This document shows positions 7,713 to 15,209 of a stretch of 64,000 bases of DNA, in pieces. Every line of letters starts with the position of its first letter. The stretch's first letter is position 1. The DNA comes from an uncultured Anaerolineales bacterium (lineage in GTDB: Bacteria > Chloroflexota > Anaerolineae > Anaerolineales > UBA6663): positions 19,735-83,734 of the forward strand of contig CALFZO010000159.1 of the NCBI GenBank assembly GCA_937952305.1, written 5' to 3'. Below the pieces are notes generated by a model. It saw only the letters and a program-made list of their open reading frames with translations, had not been told where the DNA came from and ran no database searches. The position numbers and the translations under genes are program-made.

Positions 7713-8189
7713 ATGCCTTTGCCCCCCCGCCAGCGCGGCATGTTCTTCGAGGAATTCGAGGTCGGCCAGAAGATCACGACCATGGGCCGCACCGTCACCG
7801 AGACGGACGTCGTCAGCTTCGCGGGCCTGTCCGGCGACTACAACCAGATCCACACTGACGGCGCCTACGCCGCCGGCACGCCCTTCGGCCAGCGCATCGC
7901 CCACGGCTTGTGCGTGATGTCGATTGCGTCCGGCCTGGTGACGCTCACCGGCGTCATGGAGGGCACCGTGCTGGCCTTCCGCGAGATCCAGGAGTGGAAG
8001 TTCAGCAAGCCCGTCTTCTTCGGCGACACCGTCCACGTTGAGACCGAGGTCATCGAGACCAAGGCCTTTCCCCGCCTGGGCGGCGGCGCCGTGATCATCA
8101 AACTGAACGTCCTCAACCAGAAAGCCGAAGTGGTGCAATCTGGGCGCTGGTCGGTGTTGATGCTCAGCCGGCCGGCCGGCACCGCGTAA
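7713..8189 (+). CDS. MaoC-like (R)-hydratase
   Basis: 158 residues, single hotdog fold. The hydratase-2 motif is present: FAGLSGDYNQIHTDGAYA, with the catalytic Asp and His in D-Y-N-x2-H. FGQRIAHGLCVMSIASGL is the conserved substrate-tunnel segment. Hydrates enoyl-CoA or dehydrates 3-hydroxyacyl thioesters in the cytoplasm. AAGGAGACGAGG precedes the ATG. The fused E1 follows after 48 nt; both fit branched-chain acyl-CoA metabolism. Confidence 0.88.
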   Translation: MPLPPRQRGMFFEEFEVGQKITTMGRTVTETDVVSFAGLSGDYNQIHTDGAYAAGTPFGQRIAHGLCVMSIASGLVTLTGVMEGTVLAFREIQEWKFSKPVFFGDTVHVETEVIETKAFPRLGGGAVIIKLNVLNQKAEVVQSGRWSVLMLSRPAGTA

Positions 8190-8237
8190 GCCGGCGCGGC
8201 GCTTTCGGCTGAGGCCAGCCTGCCCGCACCGTCACCG

Positions 8238-10256
8238 ATGACCGACCCCATGCCTGCGCCTGTTCCCAAAATCGATTGGCTGCGCGTCGCCCACCTGGCG
8301 CTGACTTCGCGCTGGATGGACACGCTGGAAGAACGCGAGCTGGCCCCGGCCGGCCAGGTGGCCTACCAGTTCTCGGCGCGCGGCCATGAGTTGTCCCAGA
8401 TCCTGCTCGGGACGCTGCTCAACCACGCGCACGATGGTGTCTTCCCGTACTACCGCTCCCGGCCGCTGGCCCTGACGCTCGGGCTGACGCCGCGCCAACT
8501 CTTCGCCGGCGGGCTGGGGCGCGCGGGAACGTCGTCCGAGGGCCGCGACGTGGGCGTGCTGTACTCGAAGCCGGCTGGCGACGGCCCCGCCATCCTGCCA
8601 GTCCCCGGCGATGTGGGCGCGCAATACACGCTGGCGGCCGGCTGGGCGCAGGCCATCCGCTACCGGCGCGACGCCCTGGGCGCGGCCGAGTGGGGCGGGG
8701 CGCTGGCGGCCGCTCACGGCGGCGACGGCTCCACGGCCGCCAACGGCTTCTGGGCCGCGCTCAATATTGCCGCCACCCTCAAGCTGCCGCAGTTGTTCTT
8801 CATCGAAGACAACGGCTACGCCATCTCCGTCCCCACCGCGCTGCAAAACCCGCGCGGCAACATCGCCGACAACCTGTCCAGCTACCGTGACCTGCACGTC
8901 ATCCAGGCCAGCGGCGTGATCCCGCCGGAGACGGCGGCGGCCGTGGCCGAGGCCGTCTACCACGTCCGCGCCGGCAACGGGCCGTGCCTGCTGCGCCTGA
9001 CGGTGCCGCGCCTGGCCGGCCACTCCATCACCGACACGCAGGCCTACAAGTCCCCGGCTCAGCGCGCCGAGGAAGAGGCGCGGGATCCGCTGCGCCATCT
9101 GCGCGAGTTTCTGACCGCGCTGACGGGGGTGGCCTGGGAGGCGCTGGAGCGCCAGGTGGAGGCCGAGGTGCGCGTGGCGCTGGCCGAGGCGCTGGCCCAG
9201 CCGGAGCCGGACCCGGCCACGGCACGCCACTTCCTGTTCTCGGATCAGGCGCCGGAGGCCACGCCGCCCGCGCCGGCCGGGCCGCGCCTCAACCTGCTCG
9301 ACGGCGTGCGGCGCGTGCTGGAGGCGGAGCTGGCCCGCAACCCGGCCTTGCTCGTATTTGGCGAGGACGTCGGACTCAAGGGCGGCGTGCATGGCGCCAC
9401 CCAGGAGCTGCAGCGCAAGTTCGGGCCGGCGCGCGTCTTCGATACGTCGCTCTCGGAAGAAGGCATCATCGGCCGCGCGATCGGGCTGGCGCTGGCCGGG
9501 CTGCGGCCGGTGCCCGAGATCCAGTTCCGCAAGTACATGGACCCGGCCATGGAATCACTGACGACGTGCGGGTGGCTGCGCTGGCGCACGGCCGGCCGGT
9601 TCGGGGCGCCGGTGGTGGTGCGCGTGCCGGCGGGCCTGGGCAAGCGCGGCAATGATCCCTTCCACACGGTCAGCGGCGAGGTCACCTTCGCCCGCCTGGC
9701 CGGCTGGCGCGTGGCCTTTCCCTCCAACGCCGAGGACGCGGTCGGTCTGCTGCGCGCGGCCCTGCGCGGCCACGATCCGGTGGTGTTCTTTGAGCATCGT
9801 TCGCTGCTGGACACCGCGCCGGCGCGCCGGCCGTATCCGGGCGACGATTACGTGCTGCCGTTCGGGCGGGCGGCGATCGTGCAGGCCGGCGATGAGTTGA
9901 CGGTGGTGACCTGGGGCGAGATGGTCTATCGCTGTCTGGAGGCCGCGCTCCCGCACGCCGGCCGCGTCGAGGTCATCGATCTGCGCACCATTGCGCCGTG
10001 GGATCGCGAGACCGTGCTGGCTTCGGTGCGCCGGACCGGCAAGTGCCTGATCGTGCACGAGGACGCGCTGACGGCCGGCTTCGGCGCCGAGGTGGCGGCC
10101 GTGGTGGCCGAGGCGGCTTTCACCTCTCTGGACGCCCCGCTGCGGCGTTTGGCCGTGCCGGATTGCCCCATCCCCTACAACGCCGGGCTGGCCCAGGCGC
10201 TGGTGCCCGGCCCCGAGGCGATTGGCCAGGCGATGGCCGATTTGCTGGCTTTTTAG
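8238..10256 (+). CDS. Branched-chain 2-oxoacid dehydrogenase E1, alpha-beta fusion
   Basis: 672 residues. Residues 1-340 are the E1-alpha, thiamine-diphosphate-binding half, with GDGSTAANGFWAALNIAATL and the terminal N-x-Y of FIEDNGYAIS. Residues 345-672 are the E1-beta half (LLVFGEDVGLKGGVHG, DTSLSEEGIIGRAIG, PEIQFRKYMDPA). E1 decarboxylates 2-oxoacids such as 2-oxoisovalerate and passes the acyl group to lipoyl-E2. The single-chain arrangement is known in several phyla. No E2 or E3 gene is in the window, so partners must be elsewhere. No good Shine-Dalgarno is visible. Confidence 0.88.
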   Translation: MTDPMPAPVPKIDWLRVAHLALTSRWMDTLEERELAPAGQVAYQFSARGHELSQILLGTLLNHAHDGVFPYYRSRPLALTLGLTPRQLFAGGLGRAGTSSEGRDVGVLYSKPAGDGPAILPVPGDVGAQYTLAAGWAQAIRYRRDALGAAEWGGALAAAHGGDGSTAANGFWAALNIAATLKLPQLFFIEDNGYAISVPTALQNPRGNIADNLSSYRDLHVIQASGVIPPETAAAVAEAVYHVRAGNGPCLLRLTVPRLAGHSITDTQAYKSPAQRAEEEARDPLRHLREFLTALTGVAWEALERQVEAEVRVALAEALAQPEPDPATARHFLFSDQAPEATPPAPAGPRLNLLDGVRRVLEAELARNPALLVFGEDVGLKGGVHGATQELQRKFGPARVFDTSLSEEGIIGRAIGLALAGLRPVPEIQFRKYMDPAMESLTTCGWLRWRTAGRFGAPVVVRVPAGLGKRGNDPFHTVSGEVTFARLAGWRVAFPSNAEDAVGLLRAALRGHDPVVFFEHRSLLDTAPARRPYPGDDYVLPFGRAAIVQAGDELTVVTWGEMVYRCLEAALPHAGRVEVIDLRTIAPWDRETVLASVRRTGKCLIVHEDALTAGFGAEVAAVVAEAAFTSLDAPLRRLAVPDCPIPYNAGLAQALVPGPEAIGQAMADLLAF

Positions 10257-10268
10257 GGGATTTGGGAG

Positions 10269-10274
10269 TATAAA
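10269..10274 (+). promoter_or_regulatory. Probable -10 box (TATAAA) of the HU gene
   Basis: TATAAA lies 41 nt before ATG 10316, just after the E1 stop, leaving a leader with AAAGGAGAG as ribosome site. No -35 is evident. Confidence 0.4.
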
Positions 10275-10315
10275 CGGCCCTCTGACAAGCCTAATCACTC
10301 AAAAGGAGAGAATCG

Positions 10316-10627
10316 ATGGCTAAGAAGAAACTCAGCAAGTCTCAGTTTGTGGCCGCCGTGGCGGACAAGTCGGGCGTCTCCAAGAAGGAAGCGACGGCGG
10401 TCCTGGCGGCCATGAACGCCGTCATCGTCCATGAGCTCACCAAGAAGGGCAAGAACCAGGAAGTGACGATCCCGGGCCTGCTGAAGCTCAGCGTCAGCAT
10501 CAAGCCGGCCACCCCGGCCCGCCCCGGCATCAATCCCTTCACCAAAGAGCCGATCACGATCAAGGCCAAGCCGGAGCGCAAGGTCGTCAAGGCTCGCCCC
10601 GTGAAGGCTCTGAAGGACGCCGTCTAG
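10316..10627 (+). CDS. HU/IHF-family DNA-binding protein
   Basis: 103 residues, slightly longer than classical HU (about 90). The N-terminal helices read LSKSQFVAAVADKSGVSKKE, the strand TIPGLLKLSV and the arm region RPGINPFTKEPITIKAKPER, with the arm proline in GINPFT. A short Lys/Val-rich tail follows (VKARPVKALKDAV). Nucleoid protein that bends DNA. A strong AAAGGAGAG lies 8 nt before the ATG, consistent with high expression. Confidence 0.92.
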   Translation: MAKKKLSKSQFVAAVADKSGVSKKEATAVLAAMNAVIVHELTKKGKNQEVTIPGLLKLSVSIKPATPARPGINPFTKEPITIKAKPERKVVKARPVKALKDAV

Positions 10628-10740
10628 CGCCCGGTCCGTTCGGGACAGCGCCTGGCCGGCGCGCGGTTGCAACGTGCCGCTCGTCTCTTTTTGAGTGAGG
10701 TGGACGGAGCACTAGTCAACGGCCAGTGAGTCTCTGAGCA

Positions 10741-10772
10741 CGCCCTGGTTGTCAGCCAGGGCGTCTTGCTTT
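10741..10772 (+). terminator. Intrinsic terminator after the HU gene
   Basis: CGCCCTGG (10741-10748) pairs with CCAGGGCG (10756-10763) around TTGTCAG, followed by TCTTGCTTT. It is 114 nt after the HU stop, so the HU mRNA has a long 3' tail. Confidence 0.75.
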
Positions 10773-10790
10773 AACCCGAAAGCGAGCGAC

Positions 10791-11297
10791 TCACGCGATC
10801 TTCAGGAAGGTGGAAGTGGCGGCGCCAGACTCAGAGGCGGCGCCGTAAGACTGGCGGGCCAGTTCCTGGCGGGCCTCAGCTGCCAGCCGGGAGGCCTCGG
10901 CGGCGACGGCGCGGTCCTGGCCGGAGGGGTCGCTGGGCGCCAGGGCGGCGCGCCGGATCTGCTCGGCCTTGCGGAGCGTGGCGGCGGGGTCGTTGGGGAC
11001 GGCGCTGACGTCGATGCCGACTTCGCCGCCGACGGCATACTGCTGGCCGTCTGGCCCGGTCTGGTACGTGTAGCTGGCGCCGCGCGTGATCAGGCCGGCG
11101 CCGGCGGAGAGGTGGGCTTGCTCGTGCGTGCGGACCTCGCGGTCGCGGGCCTTAAGCTTCTCGACCTTTTCGCGGTCTTCTTCGGACAGGACCTCGCCCG
11201 AACGGCTCGTGGCGCCGGCCGCGCGGCCCTCCGACCGAGACGCCCGCTCGGTGGCCGGATACTCTGAGACGCGCAAGGCACTGACACTGGTGATCAT
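10791..11297 (-). CDS. SprA-related putative metalloprotease
   Basis: 168 residues. The zinc motif HEQAH (HExxH) sits in REVRTHEQAHLSAGAGLI, followed by SYTYQTGPDGQQYAVGGEV and VSAVPNDPAATL, matching the SprA-related family. The N-terminus is polar and basic, and the Ala/Arg-rich C-terminus is helical. No signal peptide is seen. Peptidase activity is inferred from the motif only; the family is poorly characterised. It is convergent with HU and divergent from the dihydrouridine synthase. Confidence 0.75.
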   Translation of the reverse strand: MITSVSALRVSEYPATERASRSEGRAAGATSRSGEVLSEEDREKVEKLKARDREVRTHEQAHLSAGAGLITRGASYTYQTGPDGQQYAVGGEVGIDVSAVPNDPAATLRKAEQIRRAALAPSDPSGQDRAVAAEASRLAAEARQELARQSYGAASESGAATSTFLKIA

Positions 11298-11452
11298 GGC
11301 GGCAAAAACCCAACCTAAGGCTCGTTATCGGCGGCTGGCCGGGCATATTGAGGCCAGGGCGTGACTCTCACAGTTGGTGATCGAGCGTGTCTTATGTTTT
11401 AATCGGGTCCGCTGGATTTCCCACCGGGCAGGACAAGGGCCCGGCTAATATT

Positions 11453-11461
11453 TGGTATGAT
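11453..11461 (+). promoter_or_regulatory. Extended -10 (TGG-TATGAT) of the tRNA-dihydrouridine synthase gene
   Basis: TG 11453-11454, TATGAT 11456-11461, ATG 11471 after 9 nt. No Shine-Dalgarno precedes the ATG, so the transcript should be leaderless or carry at most a few leader bases. This fixes the start at 11471 rather than at the upstream ATG/GTG codons in the same frame. Confidence 0.55.
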
Positions 11462-11470
11462 GCTTCGGTT

Positions 11471-12487
11471 ATGAGTGACCGCGCGCCCGCCTTCCACATC
11501 CGTGAGCTGCCGATCTATGGCGACGCCATCCTGTCGCCCATGGACGGCTTCTCCGACCTGCCGTTCCGGCTGATCTGCCGCGAGCTGGGCAGCGCCCTGT
11601 CTTACACCGAGTTCGTCAACGTGGACGAACTGGCCGTCACCCGCAAGCGGGACGCCAAGTGCTGGCGCAAGCTGGAGTTCCACCCCAGCGAGCGGCCGAT
11701 GACGTTCCAGATCTACGGCCATGACCTGGACCGGCTGGTGGCGGTGGCGCTCCGCCTGCAGGACCTGCCGCCCGAGCAGGCGCCGGACGTCATCGACATC
11801 AACATGGGCTGCTACGTCCGCGATATCGCCGAGCGCGGCGCCGGCTCCGGCATGCTGCGCCACCCGGACCGGATCGCGGCCCTCTTCCGGCGCCTGTCCA
11901 CGAGCCTGCAGCGGCCGGTGACCGGCAAGATCCGCCTGGGCTGGGACGAGCGCAGCCGCAACCACGTGGAAAACGCCCGCCGCCTGGAGGACAACGGCGC
12001 CAGCCTGATCGCCGTCCACGCCCGCACCAAATCCCAGGGCTACGGCGGCCAAGCCGATTGGGACGCCATCGCCGAAGTGAAGCAGGCCGTGCGGATCCCG
12101 GTCCTCGGCAACGGCGACGTCAAGAGCGTGGCCGACCTCGCCCGGATCAAGGCCCACACCGGCTGCGACGGCGTGATGATCGGCCGGGGCGCCATCGGCA
12201 ACCCCTGGATCTTCGCCGGCAAGGAGCGGGACCAGGTGACGGTGGACGACAAGCTGCGGCTGATGCGCCGGCACCTGGCGCTCAACCTGGATTTCTACGG
12301 CGCGCGTTTCGGCCTGGTGCTGTTCCGCAAGCACGCCGCCCGTTATCTCAATCATCTGCCCGGCTATGAAGCGTTGCGCCTGCCGCTGCTCACGGCGGCG
12401 TCGGTGGCTGAATTCGATGACCTGTTGGAGCGGGCGCGCAGCCAGGCTGTGGCGGCCCAGCCGGCCTTTGCGCCCTCGCTGGTCTGA
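11471..12487 (+). CDS. tRNA-dihydrouridine synthase
   Basis: 338 residues. FMN TIM-barrel enzyme that reduces uridines in tRNA D-loops. LSPMDGFSDLPFRLICRELG is the opening strand-loop, DINMGCYVRDIAERGAGSGM carries the catalytic Cys (NMGC), and HARTKSQGYGGQADWDAI is the substrate and FMN phosphate region. NGDVKSVADL and GVMIGRGAIGNPWIF complete the barrel. The residue after the catalytic Cys is Tyr where E. coli-type enzymes usually have Pro. The start is chosen from the adjacent promoter. Confidence 0.9.
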   Translation: MSDRAPAFHIRELPIYGDAILSPMDGFSDLPFRLICRELGSALSYTEFVNVDELAVTRKRDAKCWRKLEFHPSERPMTFQIYGHDLDRLVAVALRLQDLPPEQAPDVIDINMGCYVRDIAERGAGSGMLRHPDRIAALFRRLSTSLQRPVTGKIRLGWDERSRNHVENARRLEDNGASLIAVHARTKSQGYGGQADWDAIAEVKQAVRIPVLGNGDVKSVADLARIKAHTGCDGVMIGRGAIGNPWIFAGKERDQVTVDDKLRLMRRHLALNLDFYGARFGLVLFRKHAARYLNHLPGYEALRLPLLTAASVAEFDDLLERARSQAVAAQPAFAPSLV

Positions 12488-12513
12488 GCCGCGTTAACGG
12501 GGGAGAGGCACGC

Positions 12514-14163
12514 ATGCGCCGCTGGTTGACGCTGATCCTATCGCTGTGCCTGGGGCTGACCGGGTGTCTGTCGAGCGGCCCGCCGGCGCCCGCTTCGCCG
12601 ACGCCGCCGGACGCCACCGCCACGACCGCCGTCATCGCCGCCACGACCGCCGCGCCGCCAGCCGCCACGACCGCCACGCCGACGCCCACGGCGACGCTGC
12701 CCGCCCAGCTCGATGCCCCGGTCGGCCCGGATACCCCGCTGCCTGAGACACAGCCGCTGACCGCCGCGAACGCCGCCGGCCTGAGGCGCCTGGCCGTCTG
12801 GCCGCAGGCGCAGCCCGATCTGGCGGCGCTGGCCTTCTCGACGAGCGGCCGCAGCCTGTGGGCGGCCAGCGCCGCGCACGCCTGGGCTTGGCGGGCCCGC
12901 GATGGCGTCCTCATCCGCACCGTCGACGGCCCGGCGCTCTCTTACGACGGGCAATTGGCTTTGCAGACCATCGGCCTGCCGCCGCAAGACGCCGACGTGG
13001 CCCGCAAACTGGCCTACGTGCTCCGCGACGCCGCCAGCGGCGCCGAGGTCACGCGCTGGACCGACGCCAAGCCCATCGACGTGTCCGGCTGCGCGGCCAA
13101 CGCCTGCGCGCTGCTGCGTTTTGCGCCGGACAATGGGACGGTGGCCGAGATTGAAGACCTGGCGGCCGGCACGCTGCAGCCGGTGCTCAAAGTCTGGCGC
13201 CTGGACGGCACGCGGGTGTGGGCGGCGCCCGGCGTGCAGGCCTTTGTCTACTCGCCGGACGGGCAATTGCTGGTCTCGCGCCGGACGACGGCGCCGCCCA
13301 TCGACATCTGGCGCGTGGCCGACGGCGCGCTGCTCAAATCCCTGGCGCCGGGTTTCACGGTCAACCAGATGACGCTCTCGCCCGAGAACGCGCGCCTGGC
13401 GCTGGCCGGCGAGGGCCGGGTCCAGGTCTGGCGCTGGCCGGAGGGCGCGCTGGAGCAGGAGGTGGCGGTGGCCGGCGTCACCGGCCTGGCGTTCAACGCC
13501 GACGGCACCGTGCTGGCCGTCAGCGCCGTGGACGGCGTGCGGCTGTTCGGCGTGGCCGACGGTGTCGAATTGGCGGCGCTGCCCACCGGCGCGGACGCGT
13601 TGGCCGGCGCCCCGGACGGGCGTTGGTTGGTGGTGGGCACGGAGGCGGGCCTGGAGTTGTGGGGTGTGCCCGCCGGTTATCAGGCCGCCGCGCCGACGGA
13701 GCCCAGCCCGACCGGCGTAGCCGAGCCGGCCACGGCCGTGCCCGCGCTCAAGACCACCGACCGCCCGCAGGTGGTGCTCGTGTATCTGATCCTGTTGGAG
13801 GACGCCGGCCGGCAGGGTGTGGCGGTGGGCTGCGGAGACAGCGCCGTGCCGGTGGAGAGCGCCAGCGCGCCCACCCAGGCTGTGCTGCGGGCGGCCGTCG
13901 ACGCGCTCCTGTCCATCAAGCAGGCCAACTACGCCGGTTTGTACAACGCCTGGGCGGAGTCGGCTGTGACTCTCGAAAATGTCGATCTGCGCGAGGGCGT
14001 GGCGACGCTGTCTCTCTCGGGCGCGCTGCGCTCGGGCGGCGCCTGCGACCACCCGCGCCTGATCGCCCAATTGCGCCAGACCGCGCTGCAGTTTCCGACG
14101 GTGCGTGACGTCATCATCCTGGTCAACGGCCGCCGGATCGAGGACGTGCTGGCGGGCCGCTGA
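12514..14163 (+). CDS. Lipoprotein with WD40-like propeller and GerMN domain
   Basis: 549 residues. Lipobox L-T-G-C with Cys18. An Ala/Thr/Pro linker rich in TATPT follows to about residue 75, then a WD40/PQQ-like beta-propeller (about 90-390; repeats such as LAFNADGTVLAVSAVDGVRL). The C-terminal GerMN domain (about 415-549) includes VLVYLILLEDAGRQ and FPTVRDVIILVNGRRI. GerMN domains occur in spore germination proteins and LpqB. The propeller-GerMN order recalls LpqB, where GerMN precedes a propeller, but reversed. Anchored outside the cytoplasmic membrane; role unknown. GGGGGAGAGG precedes the ATG. Confidence 0.78.
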   Translation: MRRWLTLILSLCLGLTGCLSSGPPAPASPTPPDATATTAVIAATTAAPPAATTATPTPTATLPAQLDAPVGPDTPLPETQPLTAANAAGLRRLAVWPQAQPDLAALAFSTSGRSLWAASAAHAWAWRARDGVLIRTVDGPALSYDGQLALQTIGLPPQDADVARKLAYVLRDAASGAEVTRWTDAKPIDVSGCAANACALLRFAPDNGTVAEIEDLAAGTLQPVLKVWRLDGTRVWAAPGVQAFVYSPDGQLLVSRRTTAPPIDIWRVADGALLKSLAPGFTVNQMTLSPENARLALAGEGRVQVWRWPEGALEQEVAVAGVTGLAFNADGTVLAVSAVDGVRLFGVADGVELAALPTGADALAGAPDGRWLVVGTEAGLELWGVPAGYQAAAPTEPSPTGVAEPATAVPALKTTDRPQVVLVYLILLEDAGRQGVAVGCGDSAVPVESASAPTQAVLRAAVDALLSIKQANYAGLYNAWAESAVTLENVDLREGVATLSLSGALRSGGACDHPRLIAQLRQTALQFPTVRDVIILVNGRRIEDVLAGR

Positions 14164-14165
14164 CT

Positions 14166-15128
14166 ATGCTGCATCTGATCGTCATCCCGACGCCGTTCGC
14201 GGTCGGCCCGGTCAACGTCTACCTGGCCGACGGCGAGCCGCTGACCCTCATCGACACCGGCCCCAAGTGGGACGACGCGCGCCGCGCGCTGGAGGCCGGC
14301 CTGGCCGCGCTCGGCCACCGCGTGGAGGATGTGCGCCGGCTGGTGCTCACCCACCATCACGCCGACCATGTCGGGCTGGCGGGCGAGATCGTGGCCCGCT
14401 CCGGGGCCGAAGTGCTGACGCACCCGTACAACTTTCCGTGGCTGCGCGATTACCCGGCCGAGCGCCAGCGCCATCACCTCTTCTACACGCGCCTCTGGGA
14501 GGACAGCGGCGTCCCGGCGGAGGTGGTGACGGCGATGGAGGCCTCCGGCCTTGAGTTCGCGCGCTGGGTGGACCCGCTCGCGCCGGACCTGGCTCTGGAC
14601 GAGGGCGGCTGCCTGGAACTGGATGGCAGCGGCTGGCACGTGTTCCACACGCCGGGCCACGCCGGCGGCCTGATCTGCCTGTGGGAGCCGCAGCGGCGCA
14701 CGCTGATCGCCAACGATCACTTCATCAAAGACATCTCGTCCAACCCCGTCCTGGAGCCGTCGCCGCTGTCGGCCGGGCCGCGCCCCAAGCGCCTGGTGCA
14801 GTACCTGCACCAAATGCGCCGGATGGCGGCCCTCGAGCCGGCGCGCGCTCTCTCCGGCCACGGCGACGTCGTCGAAGATGTGGCGGGTCTGGTGCGCCAG
14901 CGCCTGGCTTTTCACGCCCGCCGCAAGGAGCGCCTGCTCAAGCTCGTGGTCGAGCAGCCGCGCCCGCTGTGGGACCTGGTGCAGACGGTCTTCGGCGCGC
15001 GCCTGCAGCGCGGCATGGACTGGTTCCTGGGCTGCTCCGAGATTCTGGGCCACCTGGACCTGCTGGAAGAGGACGGCGCCATCCAGCCCAGGCGCGTCGG
15101 GCCGGTGCTGCATTGGACCGCGCTCTGA
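14166..15128 (+). CDS. MBL-fold metallo-hydrolase
   Basis: 320 residues. Metallo-beta-lactamase fold with the metal motif LTHHHADHVGLAGE (HxHxDH), a downstream His in FHTPGHAGGLICLW, the Asp in IANDHFIKD and a final His in ALSGHGDVVED. The C-terminal extension (VRQRLAFHARRKERLL, then a winged-helix-like segment) is shared with LACTB2/RNase-Z-like hydrolases. Likely a thioesterase, glyoxalase-II-like enzyme or nuclease. It starts 2 nt after the lipoprotein stop and is probably cotranscribed. Confidence 0.85.
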   Translation: MLHLIVIPTPFAVGPVNVYLADGEPLTLIDTGPKWDDARRALEAGLAALGHRVEDVRRLVLTHHHADHVGLAGEIVARSGAEVLTHPYNFPWLRDYPAERQRHHLFYTRLWEDSGVPAEVVTAMEASGLEFARWVDPLAPDLALDEGGCLELDGSGWHVFHTPGHAGGLICLWEPQRRTLIANDHFIKDISSNPVLEPSPLSAGPRPKRLVQYLHQMRRMAALEPARALSGHGDVVEDVAGLVRQRLAFHARRKERLLKLVVEQPRPLWDLVQTVFGARLQRGMDWFLGCSEILGHLDLLEEDGAIQPRRVGPVLHWTAL

Positions 15129-15209
15129 CCGGGGCTCGACCGCGCTCAGTCTCATCGTCAGCGCGCTCCCGGCCGGAACCAGCCCGTTCTGCTTTCCGTC
15201 TAGTACACG

